Shown: positions 23,898-31,490, counted from the first letter of the stretch. The stretch: 44,660 nucleotides of DNA from Bradyrhizobium sp. SZCCT0231 (GCF_018130245.1 NZ_JAFCKP010000029.1:1-44660); one strand, 5' to 3'. The notes: a model not told the origin generated them from the sequence alone. Made by a program: numbers and translations.

Positions 23898-23987
23898 ATG
23901 AACTGGCATCGGGGGCCTATTCACCGCTCTTTGATCTGGCTGGCCGTCCTTGCGGCCGCGTTGCTCGATGTGCTGTTCGCTAGGTGA
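23898..23987 (+). CDS. possible 29-residue membrane peptide
   Basis: An ATG-started frame of 29 codons encodes a short charged N-terminus ('NWHRGPIHR'), one hydrophobic segment and a final Arg. It resembles single-span microproteins. No strong ribosome site is seen. The surrounding 225-base gap otherwise holds a GGCGTAAT/ATTACGCC inverted repeat with about 58 bases between the arms. Confidence 0.3.
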   Translation: MNWHRGPIHRSLIWLAVLAAALLDVLFAR

Positions 23988-24015
23988 GCGCCAGCCCGGG
24001 AAAGGGGGAACTACC

Positions 24016-24429
24016 ATGAGAGTTGAGACCGAGCTGGGCCACGCCCTCCGCATCGAGCGAAGCAAACAACAACGCCTTTTAAGAACGCATCGCAGCCAAC
24101 AGGCCCCCACAAGGGCCACCAAGTTTTGGCGCCGCGTGTTCTTGCTCGATATTCCTGATCTTCAGGGCAAGTTGGCACGAAACGAAAGGCGTAAGCTTCT
24201 GAGTACATTTTGCAACAACGTAGGTGTCGCATTGATGGTGACCGCCTACGTCACGCCTTTGATATCAATTCTTACAAAAGCGTTTGAGCAGGACGCTGAG
24301 AAAGCGCTGGGGTTCTACATGCAATTGCTTTTTCAAAAGCCGACGCTAGTGGTCATGATCTGCGGAGTCTTAGGGGGCACTTTGTGCCATTCGCTAGGGT
24401 TAGCGGTCTTACGTGGCTTAGAAGATTGA
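24016..24429 (+). CDS. two-span membrane protein
   Basis: The 137-residue protein has a long basic N-terminal region, then hydrophobic segments at about 72-90 and 111-131. AAAGGGGGAAC precedes the ATG, the same G-rich start signal as its neighbours. Base composition is clearly lower in GC than the phage arms, with rarer codons such as TTA and CTA, suggesting a separate origin. The function is unknown; membrane cargo in a prophage accessory block. Confidence 0.62.
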   Translation: MRVETELGHALRIERSKQQRLLRTHRSQQAPTRATKFWRRVFLLDIPDLQGKLARNERRKLLSTFCNNVGVALMVTAYVTPLISILTKAFEQDAEKALGFYMQLLFQKPTLVVMICGVLGGTLCHSLGLAVLRGLED

Positions 24430-24442
24430 GGCAGGTCACACG

Positions 24443-24460
24443 CCCCTGAGAGGAGCGAGC
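24443..24460 (+). repeat. intergenic direct repeat, copy 1
   Basis: CCCCTGAGAGGAGCGAGC recurs with one change at 25575-25592. A shorter related TCCCTGAGGGAGTGG lies just downstream, and a further degenerate relative sits near 23784-23800. Copies fall just after gene ends in the cargo block. It can form a short CTCC/GGAG hairpin. Confidence 0.5.
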
Positions 24461-24535
24461 TGGAATCCCTGAGGGAGTGGACGGCGCCGCGTTTACGGTT
24501 AAACTCCCCGGACTCAACCTTGGGGGGGAAAGTTG

Positions 24536-24766
24536 ATGTCCACGGATTGGCGCCTTGAACTCTACGCGAAGACGAGCGGCGAGCCGCCGAAGCGTTGGAC
24601 CGAAACTGACTTCACGTCTGTTCTAGCGCATGCCAGGGAGGGTCTATCGCGGCTCGAAACGCATACTCTGCGGATAATGCCGCCGGACACCGCGACTGCC
24701 AGCGAACTGCGTGAGTTGGCTGAGATCGGCATCGAGCCAACATTCCCTCCGCCACGAGAGAGGTAA
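24536..24766 (+). CDS. small hypothetical protein
   Basis: The 76-residue protein is soluble, with 'TDWRLELYAKTSGEPPKRWTE' at the start and a helical middle ('ASELRELAEIG'). A long G run (GGGGGGGAAAG) precedes the ATG at 24536. It is separated from the next cargo gene by 24 bases. The function is unknown. Confidence 0.62.
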   Translation: MSTDWRLELYAKTSGEPPKRWTETDFTSVLAHAREGLSRLETHTLRIMPPDTATASELRELAEIGIEPTFPPPRER

Positions 24767-24790
24767 AGGCGCGGACACGAAGGGGGCAAC

Positions 24791-25516
24791 ATGCTCGAAA
24801 AGTTTCCGTCAATGGTCGCGGCAGCCACCTTTATCGTGCTGTCTTTGGCGGTCACTCACGAGTGGGGCTACTACGCACAATTCGATCCGCACATCCAAGG
24901 CTTGGTAGCGCCGAGCGATTACCTCAAGAGCGCCTTGCTTTGGTTGCCTACCATCGCCATCACCTACTTCGTCATGGCAACATTGACCGTGCTGCAATGG
25001 CGCGCAGCAGATTTTAACCTTCGTCCCCAACGGGGCGAGTGGATGCTCCACCTTGTCGGCCTAAACTTCGTAGCGCTGTCAGCGATTAGTTTTTTCTACA
25101 ACTCACCGATCGAAGCTTGGACCGTTTATAGCATTGCCATCGCCTATTTGTGGTCGCTGATTGTAGGCTACGTGGCGAGACACGAAGAGGTGCCAAAGCG
25201 GTTCACTTTTGGCGCGCTATTGCTCATCATGTTTTTGCCGACGGGTCTCGCGTTTGCCTATTCCTTCGGAACAAGCGAGGGCAGGAGAGATCTCTCGAAA
25301 AGGAACGAACCAACCTACACTCTAACCATCAAAGGCAAGTACGAGCGCACACGCCCTGTAATCCTCTTAAGAGCTTTGGATAAGGGGGCTCTGGTACGCG
25401 ATCAGAACGAGGTTCAGTTTTACGGCTGGGGTGACGTGCTTTCGCTGCAGCTATCGCCCCAGCCATCGGACAGTTCACACAGCTGCCGACTCTTTGGCGT
25501 TCATTGCAAACCGTAG
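24791..25516 (+). CDS. five-span membrane protein with C-terminal soluble domain
   Basis: The 241-residue protein has five hydrophobic segments (about 7-21, 46-68, 88-101, 108-126, 138-156), then a soluble C-terminal region of about 85 residues with beta-strand character ('YTLTIKGKYERTR', 'EVQFYGWGDVLSLQL'). GAAGGGGGCAAC precedes the ATG. Codon use is less GC-rich than in the phage arms. It is the last gene of the plus-strand cargo block and ends 116 bases before a convergent virion-like gene. I do not recognise the family. Confidence 0.66.
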   Translation: MLEKFPSMVAAATFIVLSLAVTHEWGYYAQFDPHIQGLVAPSDYLKSALLWLPTIAITYFVMATLTVLQWRAADFNLRPQRGEWMLHLVGLNFVALSAISFFYNSPIEAWTVYSIAIAYLWSLIVGYVARHEEVPKRFTFGALLLIMFLPTGLAFAYSFGTSEGRRDLSKRNEPTYTLTIKGKYERTRPVILLRALDKGALVRDQNEVQFYGWGDVLSLQLSPQPSDSSHSCRLFGVHCKP

Positions 25517-25574
25517 CTAGACCGGCCAGGCATTATTGAGCCAGCCCGGTGCCTTGGGCGAGAGCGAACCGGCT

Positions 25575-25592
25575 CCCCTGAGAGGAGTGAGC
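25575..25592 (+). repeat. intergenic direct repeat, copy 2
   Basis: CCCCTGAGAGGAGTGAGC differs at one base from the copy at 24443-24460. It lies in the 116-base gap between the convergent cargo and virion-like genes, where a two-way terminator would be useful. The neighbouring bases (GCCCCTCAGGC and GACGGGGAGC) can pair with parts of the repeat. Confidence 0.5.
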
Positions 25593-25632
25593 GTTAGCGA
25601 CGGCCGCCCCTCAGGCAGCGACGGGGAGCGGA

Positions 25633-26016
25633 CTATTCCGGCGCTGCGCCGTTCCACGGGTTATAGGCGCCAGCCGGCACAGGCGAGACGAACAACGCGG
25701 ACATGTCATTGCCGGTATAGGTGCCTCCAAGGATCACAGCGCTCATATTGTCCCAAGCTAGGCGACAGTTGGGATGCTGCGCCAGTGCCGTGTTCGCGTC
25801 GTCGGTCGCGATGATGATCCAAAAGCCGGCTTGCGAGGCTTGCAAGATAAAGACCGAAGTGTTCGGAAATGTCCGGCTCTGGTCCCAGCCGCCCGGAAAA
25901 GGGAATTCGCCGCCCTCCGTTGGGGGCAGCCAATAAGCACCAACGACCACATCGTTCTGTGCAGCCTGTTCGTCGTCGAATTGCAGCAAATGCAGCTTCA
26001 TAGCTTGCGATCCCAT
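25633..26016 (-). CDS. hypothetical virion-associated protein
   Basis: The 127-residue protein is beta-rich, with aromatic motifs 'FPFPGGWDQSRTF' and 'FVSPVPAGAYNPWNG', like small accessory proteins next to phage fibres. The start may be 26016 or the ATG at 26001. It is the last of three leftward genes (27640 to 25633) placed between the cargo block and the capsid arm. No domain is recognised. Confidence 0.62.
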   Translation of the reverse strand: MGSQAMKLHLLQFDDEQAAQNDVVVGAYWLPPTEGGEFPFPGGWDQSRTFPNTSVFILQASQAGFWIIIATDDANTALAQHPNCRLAWDNMSAVILGGTYTGNDMSALFVSPVPAGAYNPWNGAAPE

Positions 26017-26019
26017 TTC

Positions 26020-27369
26020 TTATGCAGCAAGATTTAGAGCGGCGGCGTCGGACAGTCTTGTCCTCCAGAGCGCTGCCCGCGACAGATAGAGGCTGCTCAT
26101 ATTCCCACCGTTGTTCGAGCCAAGATACGCCGTCGACGCGCCATTATTTCCGATCGGGTTGGCATCGGAAGTAACTGCGGCGGAGCCCGTCATGGTAACG
26201 GTCCTGCCTGTCGCATCCCACGTCGTCACGGCATTGCGAACGCCGGTCGTCCAGTCAGCTAATACCCCAGTGCTCGAAAGCGACGCGGTGCCATTCCACG
26301 CTTGCCACCTTCCGTTGCTGCCGTTGGCCATCGGGCTTCCAAAAGTTTGTGAAGCACCAAACCCGATCGATCTTGGAACGCTCTCTCCAGCCGTGCCGAA
26401 CCCATTCACACGAGCACTAAAGAACGCTGATCCCGCAGGGGACAGTGACATAGATGAGGCCAACCCCAGCAAGGTGATATTGTCGCTAGCGCGCACCGCT
26501 GTGCTCGCGGTGGTCGGAATATAGCTGGTGGCGTAAGCAGAGTTTTCCATCTGCGCATTGGCAAGATAGACGCCGGACGTCCCGTCACCTGCGAATGAGC
26601 CATACACATTGATGTAGATGGCACCGAACGCGGGGACCCCGGCCTGAGTAGCCGCGGCCAGAGCAGAGAACTTGAGCCTGCGCCAACCGTTTGCAAGAAG
26701 TTCGGAACTCCAAGATGAGAGCCCCCCGGTGTTCGACCACGTGTCGGTCGAAGCATCGTATTGTATCGCGGTCGTCCAAGGAAATGGTGTGTTATGCGGC
26801 TTCTCGAAGCGAAGTATGTTGTACCCTGCGGGCTTAAAGTAGATCGACCACGTATAGTATTGCCCTGATGTGAAGGTGACAATGTTCAAGCCGCTGTCGG
26901 CTTTCAGATAGTGGCTGGCACTGGTCGTTGTGGGGACAAGAGCCACCACGTTAAACAGCGGGTCGGGGCCTGCAACAGTGCTTCCGCTGATGAAGTTGGG
27001 CTTACTCCAATTTGCGGAAAAGTCTCGGCTCTGAACCAGATTGTTGGTCTTACCTACTTCGAGCAGCGAGCCTTTGTCGCTGCGTGGAAATACGTTCGCC
27101 CCAAGCGAAACGAGAATGCCGGAGGCTGTCGTCACATACTTGGTGGAAGCTCTCGACGTCGAAAACAAATCCGAGGCCGAGACTAGCCCAACGCCGCGAA
27201 CCCAATAACGATCATTGTCGATATCGGCATCAACATCGGCCGGGACGTCACCTGCCCGCAGCACCCAATCCGGCGGCGGGTTCGCTATCCCAAGGTCAAT
27301 CAACGACGCCGGCTCAACCGCGAGCGGGTGCGTCAGCGGTCGTGTCAGAGGTTGCGTGATGCTAGCCAC
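26020..27369 (-). CDS. large beta-rich virion or adhesin-like protein
   Basis: The 449-residue protein opens with a repeated 'PLTRPLTHPL' segment that I associate with phage structural proteins of rhizobia. Two jelly-roll or concanavalin-like regions follow: one around 110-270 ('WSIYFKPAGYNILRFE', 'LLANGWRRLKFSALA') and one around 300-445. It reads as a carbohydrate-binding tail or head fibre. GTG start at 27369 overlaps the previous stop. GC content is lower than in the capsid genes. It is transcribed away from the right arm. Confidence 0.68.
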   Translation of the reverse strand: MASITQPLTRPLTHPLAVEPASLIDLGIANPPPDWVLRAGDVPADVDADIDNDRYWVRGVGLVSASDLFSTSRASTKYVTTASGILVSLGANVFPRSDKGSLLEVGKTNNLVQSRDFSANWSKPNFISGSTVAGPDPLFNVVALVPTTTSASHYLKADSGLNIVTFTSGQYYTWSIYFKPAGYNILRFEKPHNTPFPWTTAIQYDASTDTWSNTGGLSSWSSELLANGWRRLKFSALAAATQAGVPAFGAIYINVYGSFAGDGTSGVYLANAQMENSAYATSYIPTTASTAVRASDNITLLGLASSMSLSPAGSAFFSARVNGFGTAGESVPRSIGFGASQTFGSPMANGSNGRWQAWNGTASLSSTGVLADWTTGVRNAVTTWDATGRTVTMTGSAAVTSDANPIGNNGASTAYLGSNNGGNMSSLYLSRAALWRTRLSDAAALNLAA

Positions 27370-27640
27370 TGAAGACGCCGCAGGACGTGCTGCCAGCCAG
27401 GCGGCTGAAACGATAGGTGCCAGGAGCCTGGATCAACAGCGCCGGCTTGTCGGTGTTGATGTTGTCGACCTTGAAGTACTCGCCGGTGTCTGCCTTCAGC
27501 AGGATGTCGACCGAGGCATACTTGCCGACATCGGGCCCGGCGGCATCTTTCAGGCAGACGGTGAGAGACGAGCCGGCTGCGATGACGACATCAGCGGAAT
27601 TCGCGGCGCCGGTGCCGGTCGCGAGGATCTCGGTCGGCAT
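27362..27640 (-). CDS. small virion-like protein
   Basis: The 92-residue beta-rich protein ('SLTVCLKDAAG', 'VDILLKADTGEYFKV') resembles small phage decoration or fibre-attachment proteins. AAGGGGA precedes the ATG. It overlaps the large downstream gene by eight bases and is the first of the leftward trio. It diverges from the protease/capsid arm, so both could share control through the palindrome at 27774-27793. Confidence 0.64.
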   Translation of the reverse strand: MPTEILATGTGAANSADVVIAAGSSLTVCLKDAAGPDVGKYASVDILLKADTGEYFKVDNINTDKPALLIQAPGTYRFSRLAGSTSCGVFSG

Positions 27641-27773
27641 TTCAAATCCCCTTCAAGCGAGCGCCGGGGATGACGCAAAAATTTACCAGCATGGGATTGT
27701 GTGGCACTGCGCGATGCTCCAGCGTTGACGGCGAGCGTTGCGCTACACTTACGGCGGCGACCTCGAATTCCGC

Positions 27774-27793
27774 ACCCTGACACGTGTCAGGGT
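27774..27793. promoter_or_regulatory. perfect 20-base palindrome, candidate late-activator site for the right arm
   Basis: ACCCTGACACGTGTCAGGGT is a perfect palindrome whose CTGACA..TGTCAG core matches the site at 10551-10566. Its centre lies 46 bases before the protease ATG, in the 188-base divergent gap between the leftward trio and the capsid arm. One activator acting on both palindromes would synchronise packaging/lysis with capsid/tail synthesis. Confidence 0.68.
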
Positions 27794-27828
27794 TACGAAT
27801 CCCGCGCCGGTGCGGCCATTGTGGCGGC

Positions 27829-29016
27829 ATGTCGGGACAAAACACAAGCACAGCGCTCAACATCATTCGCGGCGTCGGCGTCGAGATCGCCTTCAACGCG
27901 CAAGGCGCCGTGCCCGAATGGATCATGATCGTGCCGGCCGGCAAAGGCGGCGTGATCGAGACCGTCGACGGCCGCGGTCCTTACCTCATGAAGGATGCGG
28001 CCAAGCTCGCCAGTGAGAGCATGAAGGCGGCGCCGGGTGGCCAGTTCGTCCTCGACGAAACGCACGCGACGGATCTTGCTGCGACCGAAGGGCGGCCGGC
28101 GCCTGCGCGCGGCTGGTTCACCGATCTGCAGGCGCGCGCCGATGGCATCTATGCCCGCGTCGACTGGAATGCCGCCGGCAAGGCGCTGATGGCCGACAAG
28201 GCTTATCGCTTCATCTCGCCCGTGTTCGCCCACGACAAGGCCGGCAACATCATGCGGCTGCTGCGGGCGTCGCTCACCAACACACCTAACCTCGTCGGCA
28301 TGGCCGCGCTCAACGCACAGGAGACTTCTGACATGGATTTGCTCGCCCAGCTTCGCCAGGCGCTCGGCCTCGCTGACACGGTCGATGAGGCCGCCGTGAT
28401 CACCACGATCAAGAGCCTCAATGCCGGCGGCACGGCGATGCAGTCGATCTCGACGGCGTTCGGCCTCGCCAAGGATGCGAGCGGTGAAGTCGTGCTCAGC
28501 GCCGCCAGGAAGGCGGGCGAAGCGCTCGCCTCGATCGCCAAGGCGGCGGGCCTTCAGAATGCGAGCGATCCCGCGGCGGTCGTCACGGCGGTGGAGAAGC
28601 TCGCGACCGGCGTACCCGACCAGGTCAAGGCGCTTCAGAGCGAGCTGACGACCGTCTCGACCCGTCTCAAGACCGTGATCCAGACATCGGCGACGAAGGA
28701 TGCCACCGTGTTCATTGACGGCGAGATCGGCAAGGGGCGCATGGGCGTGAAAGGCCTGCGTGAGCACTACATCGCGCGTCACTCATCCAGTCCGGAAGAA
28801 GCGGCCGTCGTTGAAAAAGAGATCGCCGCGCTTCCCATCATGCCGCTCGGCCCGATGCTGACAACTACGCCGCCCGGCGAAACCAAGTCTCTGGCGAGCG
28901 ACCCGGTCGCGCTCGCAGCCGCCGCGACCGCGCATCAGAAGAAGCTCGCGGAGCAAGGCCAGGCCATCGACTACGCGACCGCGGTCACCTTCGTCGCCGC
29001 CAACGGCGTGAAGTAG
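27829..29016 (+). CDS. Mu I-like prohead protease with C-terminal scaffold
   Basis: The 395-residue protein matches the Mu I protein family: an N-terminal protease part (about 1-165, with 'DETHATDLAATEGRPAPARGWF') and a helical scaffold region with 'MDLLAQLRQALGLAD' near 169. It would direct head assembly and then degrade scaffold. ATG 27829 is preferred to the GTG at 27784, which lies inside the operator palindrome. The gene begins the right arm; in Mu it is also the first gene of its own late transcript. Confidence 0.88.
   Translation: MSGQNTSTALNIIRGVGVEIAFNAQGAVPEWIMIVPAGKGGVIETVDGRGPYLMKDAAKLASESMKAAPGGQFVLDETHATDLAATEGRPAPARGWFTDLQARADGIYARVDWNAAGKALMADKAYRFISPVFAHDKAGNIMRLLRASLTNTPNLVGMAALNAQETSDMDLLAQLRQALGLADTVDEAAVITTIKSLNAGGTAMQSISTAFGLAKDASGEVVLSAARKAGEALASIAKAAGLQNASDPAAVVTAVEKLATGVPDQVKALQSELTTVSTRLKTVIQTSATKDATVFIDGEIGKGRMGVKGLREHYIARHSSSPEEAAVVEKEIAALPIMPLGPMLTTTPPGETKSLASDPVALAAAATAHQKKLAEQGQAIDYATAVTFVAANGVK
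28333..29016 (+). CDS. internal in-frame start: scaffold protein (Mu Z-like)
   Basis: An ATG at 28333, in the protease frame, is preceded by AGGAG with nine bases spacing, which would yield a 227-residue scaffold alone. Mu makes its scaffold gpZ in this way from within gene I. The product is helical with an Ala-rich C-terminus. The strong internal ribosome site is visible; translation from it is inferred from Mu. Confidence 0.65.
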   Translation: MDLLAQLRQALGLADTVDEAAVITTIKSLNAGGTAMQSISTAFGLAKDASGEVVLSAARKAGEALASIAKAAGLQNASDPAAVVTAVEKLATGVPDQVKALQSELTTVSTRLKTVIQTSATKDATVFIDGEIGKGRMGVKGLREHYIARHSSSPEEAAVVEKEIAALPIMPLGPMLTTTPPGETKSLASDPVALAAAATAHQKKLAEQGQAIDYATAVTFVAANGVK

Positions 29017-29057
29017 TCGCAGCCACCCATCGAACAACTGGAGCCGAGAGCGCGCCC

Positions 29058-29438
29058 ATGATCCCCACCTTCATCCGGTCCTACATCACGACAGCCGACG
29101 TCGCGGCCTTCAAGTTCGTCAAATTCTCCGACGCCGCCGCCTCGAAGAAGGTCGCGACCGCGAGCGCGGCCACCGATCCCATCATCGGCGCATCCGACAG
29201 CCAGGGCGGCTCCTCCGGCAACACGGTCGACGTGATCCGCCGCGGGCTCGCCCAGGTCACGCTCGGCGGTACCGTCGCGGCGGGTGACCCGCTCACCTCG
29301 GACGCCAGCGGCAACGCCATCAAGCTCGTCGCCGCCTCCGGCGTAATCAAGCGGCTCGGCGGCTTCGCCGAAGAGCCGGGCGTCGCCGGCGATGTCATCG
29401 ACTTCATGGTCGCCGACGGCATCGTCCAGCTGCCGTAA
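29058..29438 (+). CDS. capsid decoration-like protein (DUF2190-like)
   Basis: The 126-residue beta-rich protein lies between scaffold and major capsid genes, the usual place for a head decoration protein. Features such as 'FKFVKFSDAAASKKVATA', 'GGTVAAGDPLTSDASGNAIKL' and the terminal 'DFMVADG' fit the DUF2190-type small beta-barrel that stabilises expanded heads. Assignment rests on pattern and position. Confidence 0.75.
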   Translation: MIPTFIRSYITTADVAAFKFVKFSDAAASKKVATASAATDPIIGASDSQGGSSGNTVDVIRRGLAQVTLGGTVAAGDPLTSDASGNAIKLVAASGVIKRLGGFAEEPGVAGDVIDFMVADGIVQLP

Positions 29439-29482
29439 CCGCCCCCCGCCAAAACCCCGCATCACCAGCTCACGAGAACATC

Positions 29483-30457
29483 ATGGCTCCCAATCGTCCC
29501 TTCGTCGTCGATCCGGTCCTTACCGCCATCGCGATCGGCTACCGCAATCCCGCGCAGACCCTGATCGCGGATCTCGTGTTGCCGCGCGTGCCGGTCGGCG
29601 GCGAGAAGTTCAAGTGGACGCTCTACAACCTCGCCGAAGCCTTCAACGTTCCCGACGCGCGGGTCGGTCGCCGTGGCCGTGTTCAGCAGCTCGAGTTCGG
29701 CGGCACCGAGCAGAACGACGCGGTCGACGATTACGGCCTCGACGCGCCGATCCCGAACTCGGATATCGATTCCGCGGCGAATGCGCGCGCGCACGGCCTC
29801 TCGGCCTATGATCCGGAGGCGCATTCGACGCAGATGCTGACCGACACCATCAACAACATCCGTGAGGTGCGCGTCGCCGGCATCGTCCAGAACGCTGCCA
29901 ACTACAACGGCGCGCGCCAGATCACGCTCTCCGGCACCTCGCAGCTCTCGGACTACACCAACTCCGATCCGCTCGGCGTGATCAAGACCGGTTGCGAATC
30001 CACCCTGGTCTATCCGCCGAACATCATGGTGATGGGCCGCGCGGTGTGGTCGAAGCTGTCGAGCCATCCCAAGGTCGTCAATGCGGTGAAGGGCAACCTC
30101 ACCAACTCCGGCATGGTCACGCGGCAACAGTTCGCCGAGCTGTTCTCCGACCAGGGTATCACGCAGGTGCTGGTCGGCGATGCCTATTACAACACCGCCA
30201 AGCCCGGCCAGGCCGCCTCGCTCGCCCGAGCCTGGGGCAAGCACATCTCGCTGATCTACGTCAATCCGATCGCGCAGCCCGAGGCCGGCGGCATCACGTT
30301 TGGTCTGACGGCCACCTACGGCACCAAGATCGCCGGCCGCATCGAAGACAAGGACATCGGCCTTCAGGGCGGCGTGCGCATCCGGTCCGGCGAGCGTCTC
30401 AAGGAGATCGTGGTCGCCCAGGACGTCGGCTACTTCATCCAGAACGCAGTCGCCTGA
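29483..30457 (+). CDS. major capsid protein
   Basis: The 324-residue protein follows the protease/scaffold and decoration genes and has the composition and length of an HK97-fold capsid protein of Mu-like phages. It has an N-terminal arm, 'LVLPRVPVGGEKFKW', a central 'MVMGRAVWSKLSSHPKVV' helix typical of these capsids, and a C-terminal 'GVRIRSGERLKEIVVAQDVGYFI' strand-helix. It should be the most abundant virion protein. The ribosome site is modest (GAGAA). Confidence 0.88.
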   Translation: MAPNRPFVVDPVLTAIAIGYRNPAQTLIADLVLPRVPVGGEKFKWTLYNLAEAFNVPDARVGRRGRVQQLEFGGTEQNDAVDDYGLDAPIPNSDIDSAANARAHGLSAYDPEAHSTQMLTDTINNIREVRVAGIVQNAANYNGARQITLSGTSQLSDYTNSDPLGVIKTGCESTLVYPPNIMVMGRAVWSKLSSHPKVVNAVKGNLTNSGMVTRQQFAELFSDQGITQVLVGDAYYNTAKPGQAASLARAWGKHISLIYVNPIAQPEAGGITFGLTATYGTKIAGRIEDKDIGLQGGVRIRSGERLKEIVVAQDVGYFIQNAVA

Positions 30458-30466
30458 GGTCGCGCA

Positions 30467-30970
30467 ATGGTAACGAAAGCAGAAAAGGCGGCCGCAGCCG
30501 CCGCGAAGGCCGAGGCCGAAGCAGTCGCGCGTGAGAAAGCCGCCGCCGACGAGGCGGCAGCGGCCGCCAAGGCAGAGCTGGAACGCGCGGATCGTCTGGC
30601 CGCCGAACAAGCCGCTCGCGAGAAGGAGGCGGCGGATGCCGCCGCTGCCGCCAGGGCCGAAGCCGAGCGCCAGGCCGAGCAAGCGCGGCTCGCCGAGGAA
30701 GCTCGCCTTGCGGAGACCGCGGCCCGGGAGAGAGCGGAAACGGACGCTGCCGCCGCAAAGGTCGCAGCCGAGACGCGCATACGCGCAGCCACTGACACGG
30801 CGCGCGCGGCGCAGTCCGGCGAGCTGCGCGCCTTCCGCGTGCAGCGTCCGCTCAACCACGATGGCGAAGAGCGCGAGATCGGCTCGTTCGTGGCGCTCAC
30901 ACGCAAGCAGTTCATCGCCCTCAAGGCCGCCACCGTCGTCGACGGCGAATGGCCGGAAGATCAATCCTGA
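30467..30970 (+). CDS. coiled-coil protein after the capsid gene
   Basis: The 167-residue protein is extreme in composition: residues 3-115 are almost only Ala, Glu, Lys, Arg and Asp in a long helix. A small C-terminal domain follows ('RVQRPLNHDGEEREIGSF' and 'LTRKQFIALKAA'). The C-terminal part resembles small head-completion or HI1506-like proteins of Mu-type phages, with the coiled coil added in front. It may act in head assembly. Confidence 0.68.
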   Translation: MVTKAEKAAAAAAKAEAEAVAREKAAADEAAAAAKAELERADRLAAEQAAREKEAADAAAAARAEAERQAEQARLAEEARLAETAARERAETDAAAAKVAAETRIRAATDTARAAQSGELRAFRVQRPLNHDGEEREIGSFVALTRKQFIALKAATVVDGEWPEDQS

Positions 30971-31052
30971 ACTCACCTGTTCCAATTCGTGTGACGCCCC
31001 AGATCAACCACGCAACCTGATCCGGAGTCCTGACAGACAGCGGCACACGAGT

Positions 31053-31093
31053 CCCTCGGCCGGCGGGCTTGGCCTTTCACCGCCGGCCGAGGG
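31053..31093 (+). terminator. 14-bp perfect hairpin splitting the head operon
   Basis: CCCTCGGCCGGCGG (31053-31066) and its exact complement at 31080-31093 form a 14-base stem with a 13-base loop, followed nearby by CTTTTCC. It lies in the 149-base gap after the capsid block and before the connector and tail genes. It could be a partial terminator or a processing/stability hairpin that lets capsid protein be made in excess over tail proteins. Confidence 0.6.
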
Positions 31094-31119
31094 TCCAGCT
31101 TTTCCAGGAGACCGTGCCG

Positions 31120-31320
31120 ATGGAATCCGAGATCGACGAACAAGCCTACCAGCTCGGCAAGCAGGCCTTCGACGCCGGCGCTTCGCTGCGCTCGATCCTT
31201 GCCGCCTGCCACGCCCAGCCGCCGGCGGACGAGGAGAAGACCTTCTCTAGCCTCGTCGGCTATGTCGACGGCGCCTTCGATCAGCTCCGCGCCATCAGCA
31301 AGGCCTTGAAGGCATCTTGA
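31120..31320 (+). CDS. small hypothetical protein
   Basis: The 66-residue helical, acidic protein has AGGAG ten bases before its ATG. It is the first gene after the large hairpin. Motifs such as 'AYQLGKQAFDAG' and 'VDGAFDQLRAIS' match nothing I know. Confidence 0.6.
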   Translation: MESEIDEQAYQLGKQAFDAGASLRSILAACHAQPPADEEKTFSSLVGYVDGAFDQLRAISKALKAS

Positions 31321-31331
31321 ACGAGGCATCC

Positions 31332-31490
31332 ATGTTCTTTGTCGTGAGAACCGACGTGTCCGCGCAGGATGGCATGCAGCGGGTTTTTGGCGCCTTCGAC
31401 ACGCGCGCAGAGGCGGAGCGCTTCATGGTGACTCTGCAGGCTCACATGCGCGGGGAATTCGCCGTCTATGAGGCTTCGAAGGTTTCTTGA
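31332..31490 (+). CDS. small hypothetical protein
   Basis: Fifty-two codons encode a protein starting 'MFFVVRTDVSAQDG' with 'DTRAEAERFM' in the middle, a ferredoxin-like beta-alpha-beta pattern. GAGG lies just upstream. It ends one base before the next ATG. Confidence 0.55.
   Translation: MFFVVRTDVSAQDGMQRVFGAFDTRAEAERFMVTLQAHMRGEFAVYEASKVS

Noticed and set aside
27793-30985. Two long minus-strand frames (329 and 507 codons) over protease and capsid genes
   Set aside because: They mirror the protease and capsid genes; GC-rich DNA leaves antisense frames open.
31029-31040. CCTGACAGACAG as a third late-activator palindrome
   Set aside because: Only one CTGACA half-site is present; the other half does not match.
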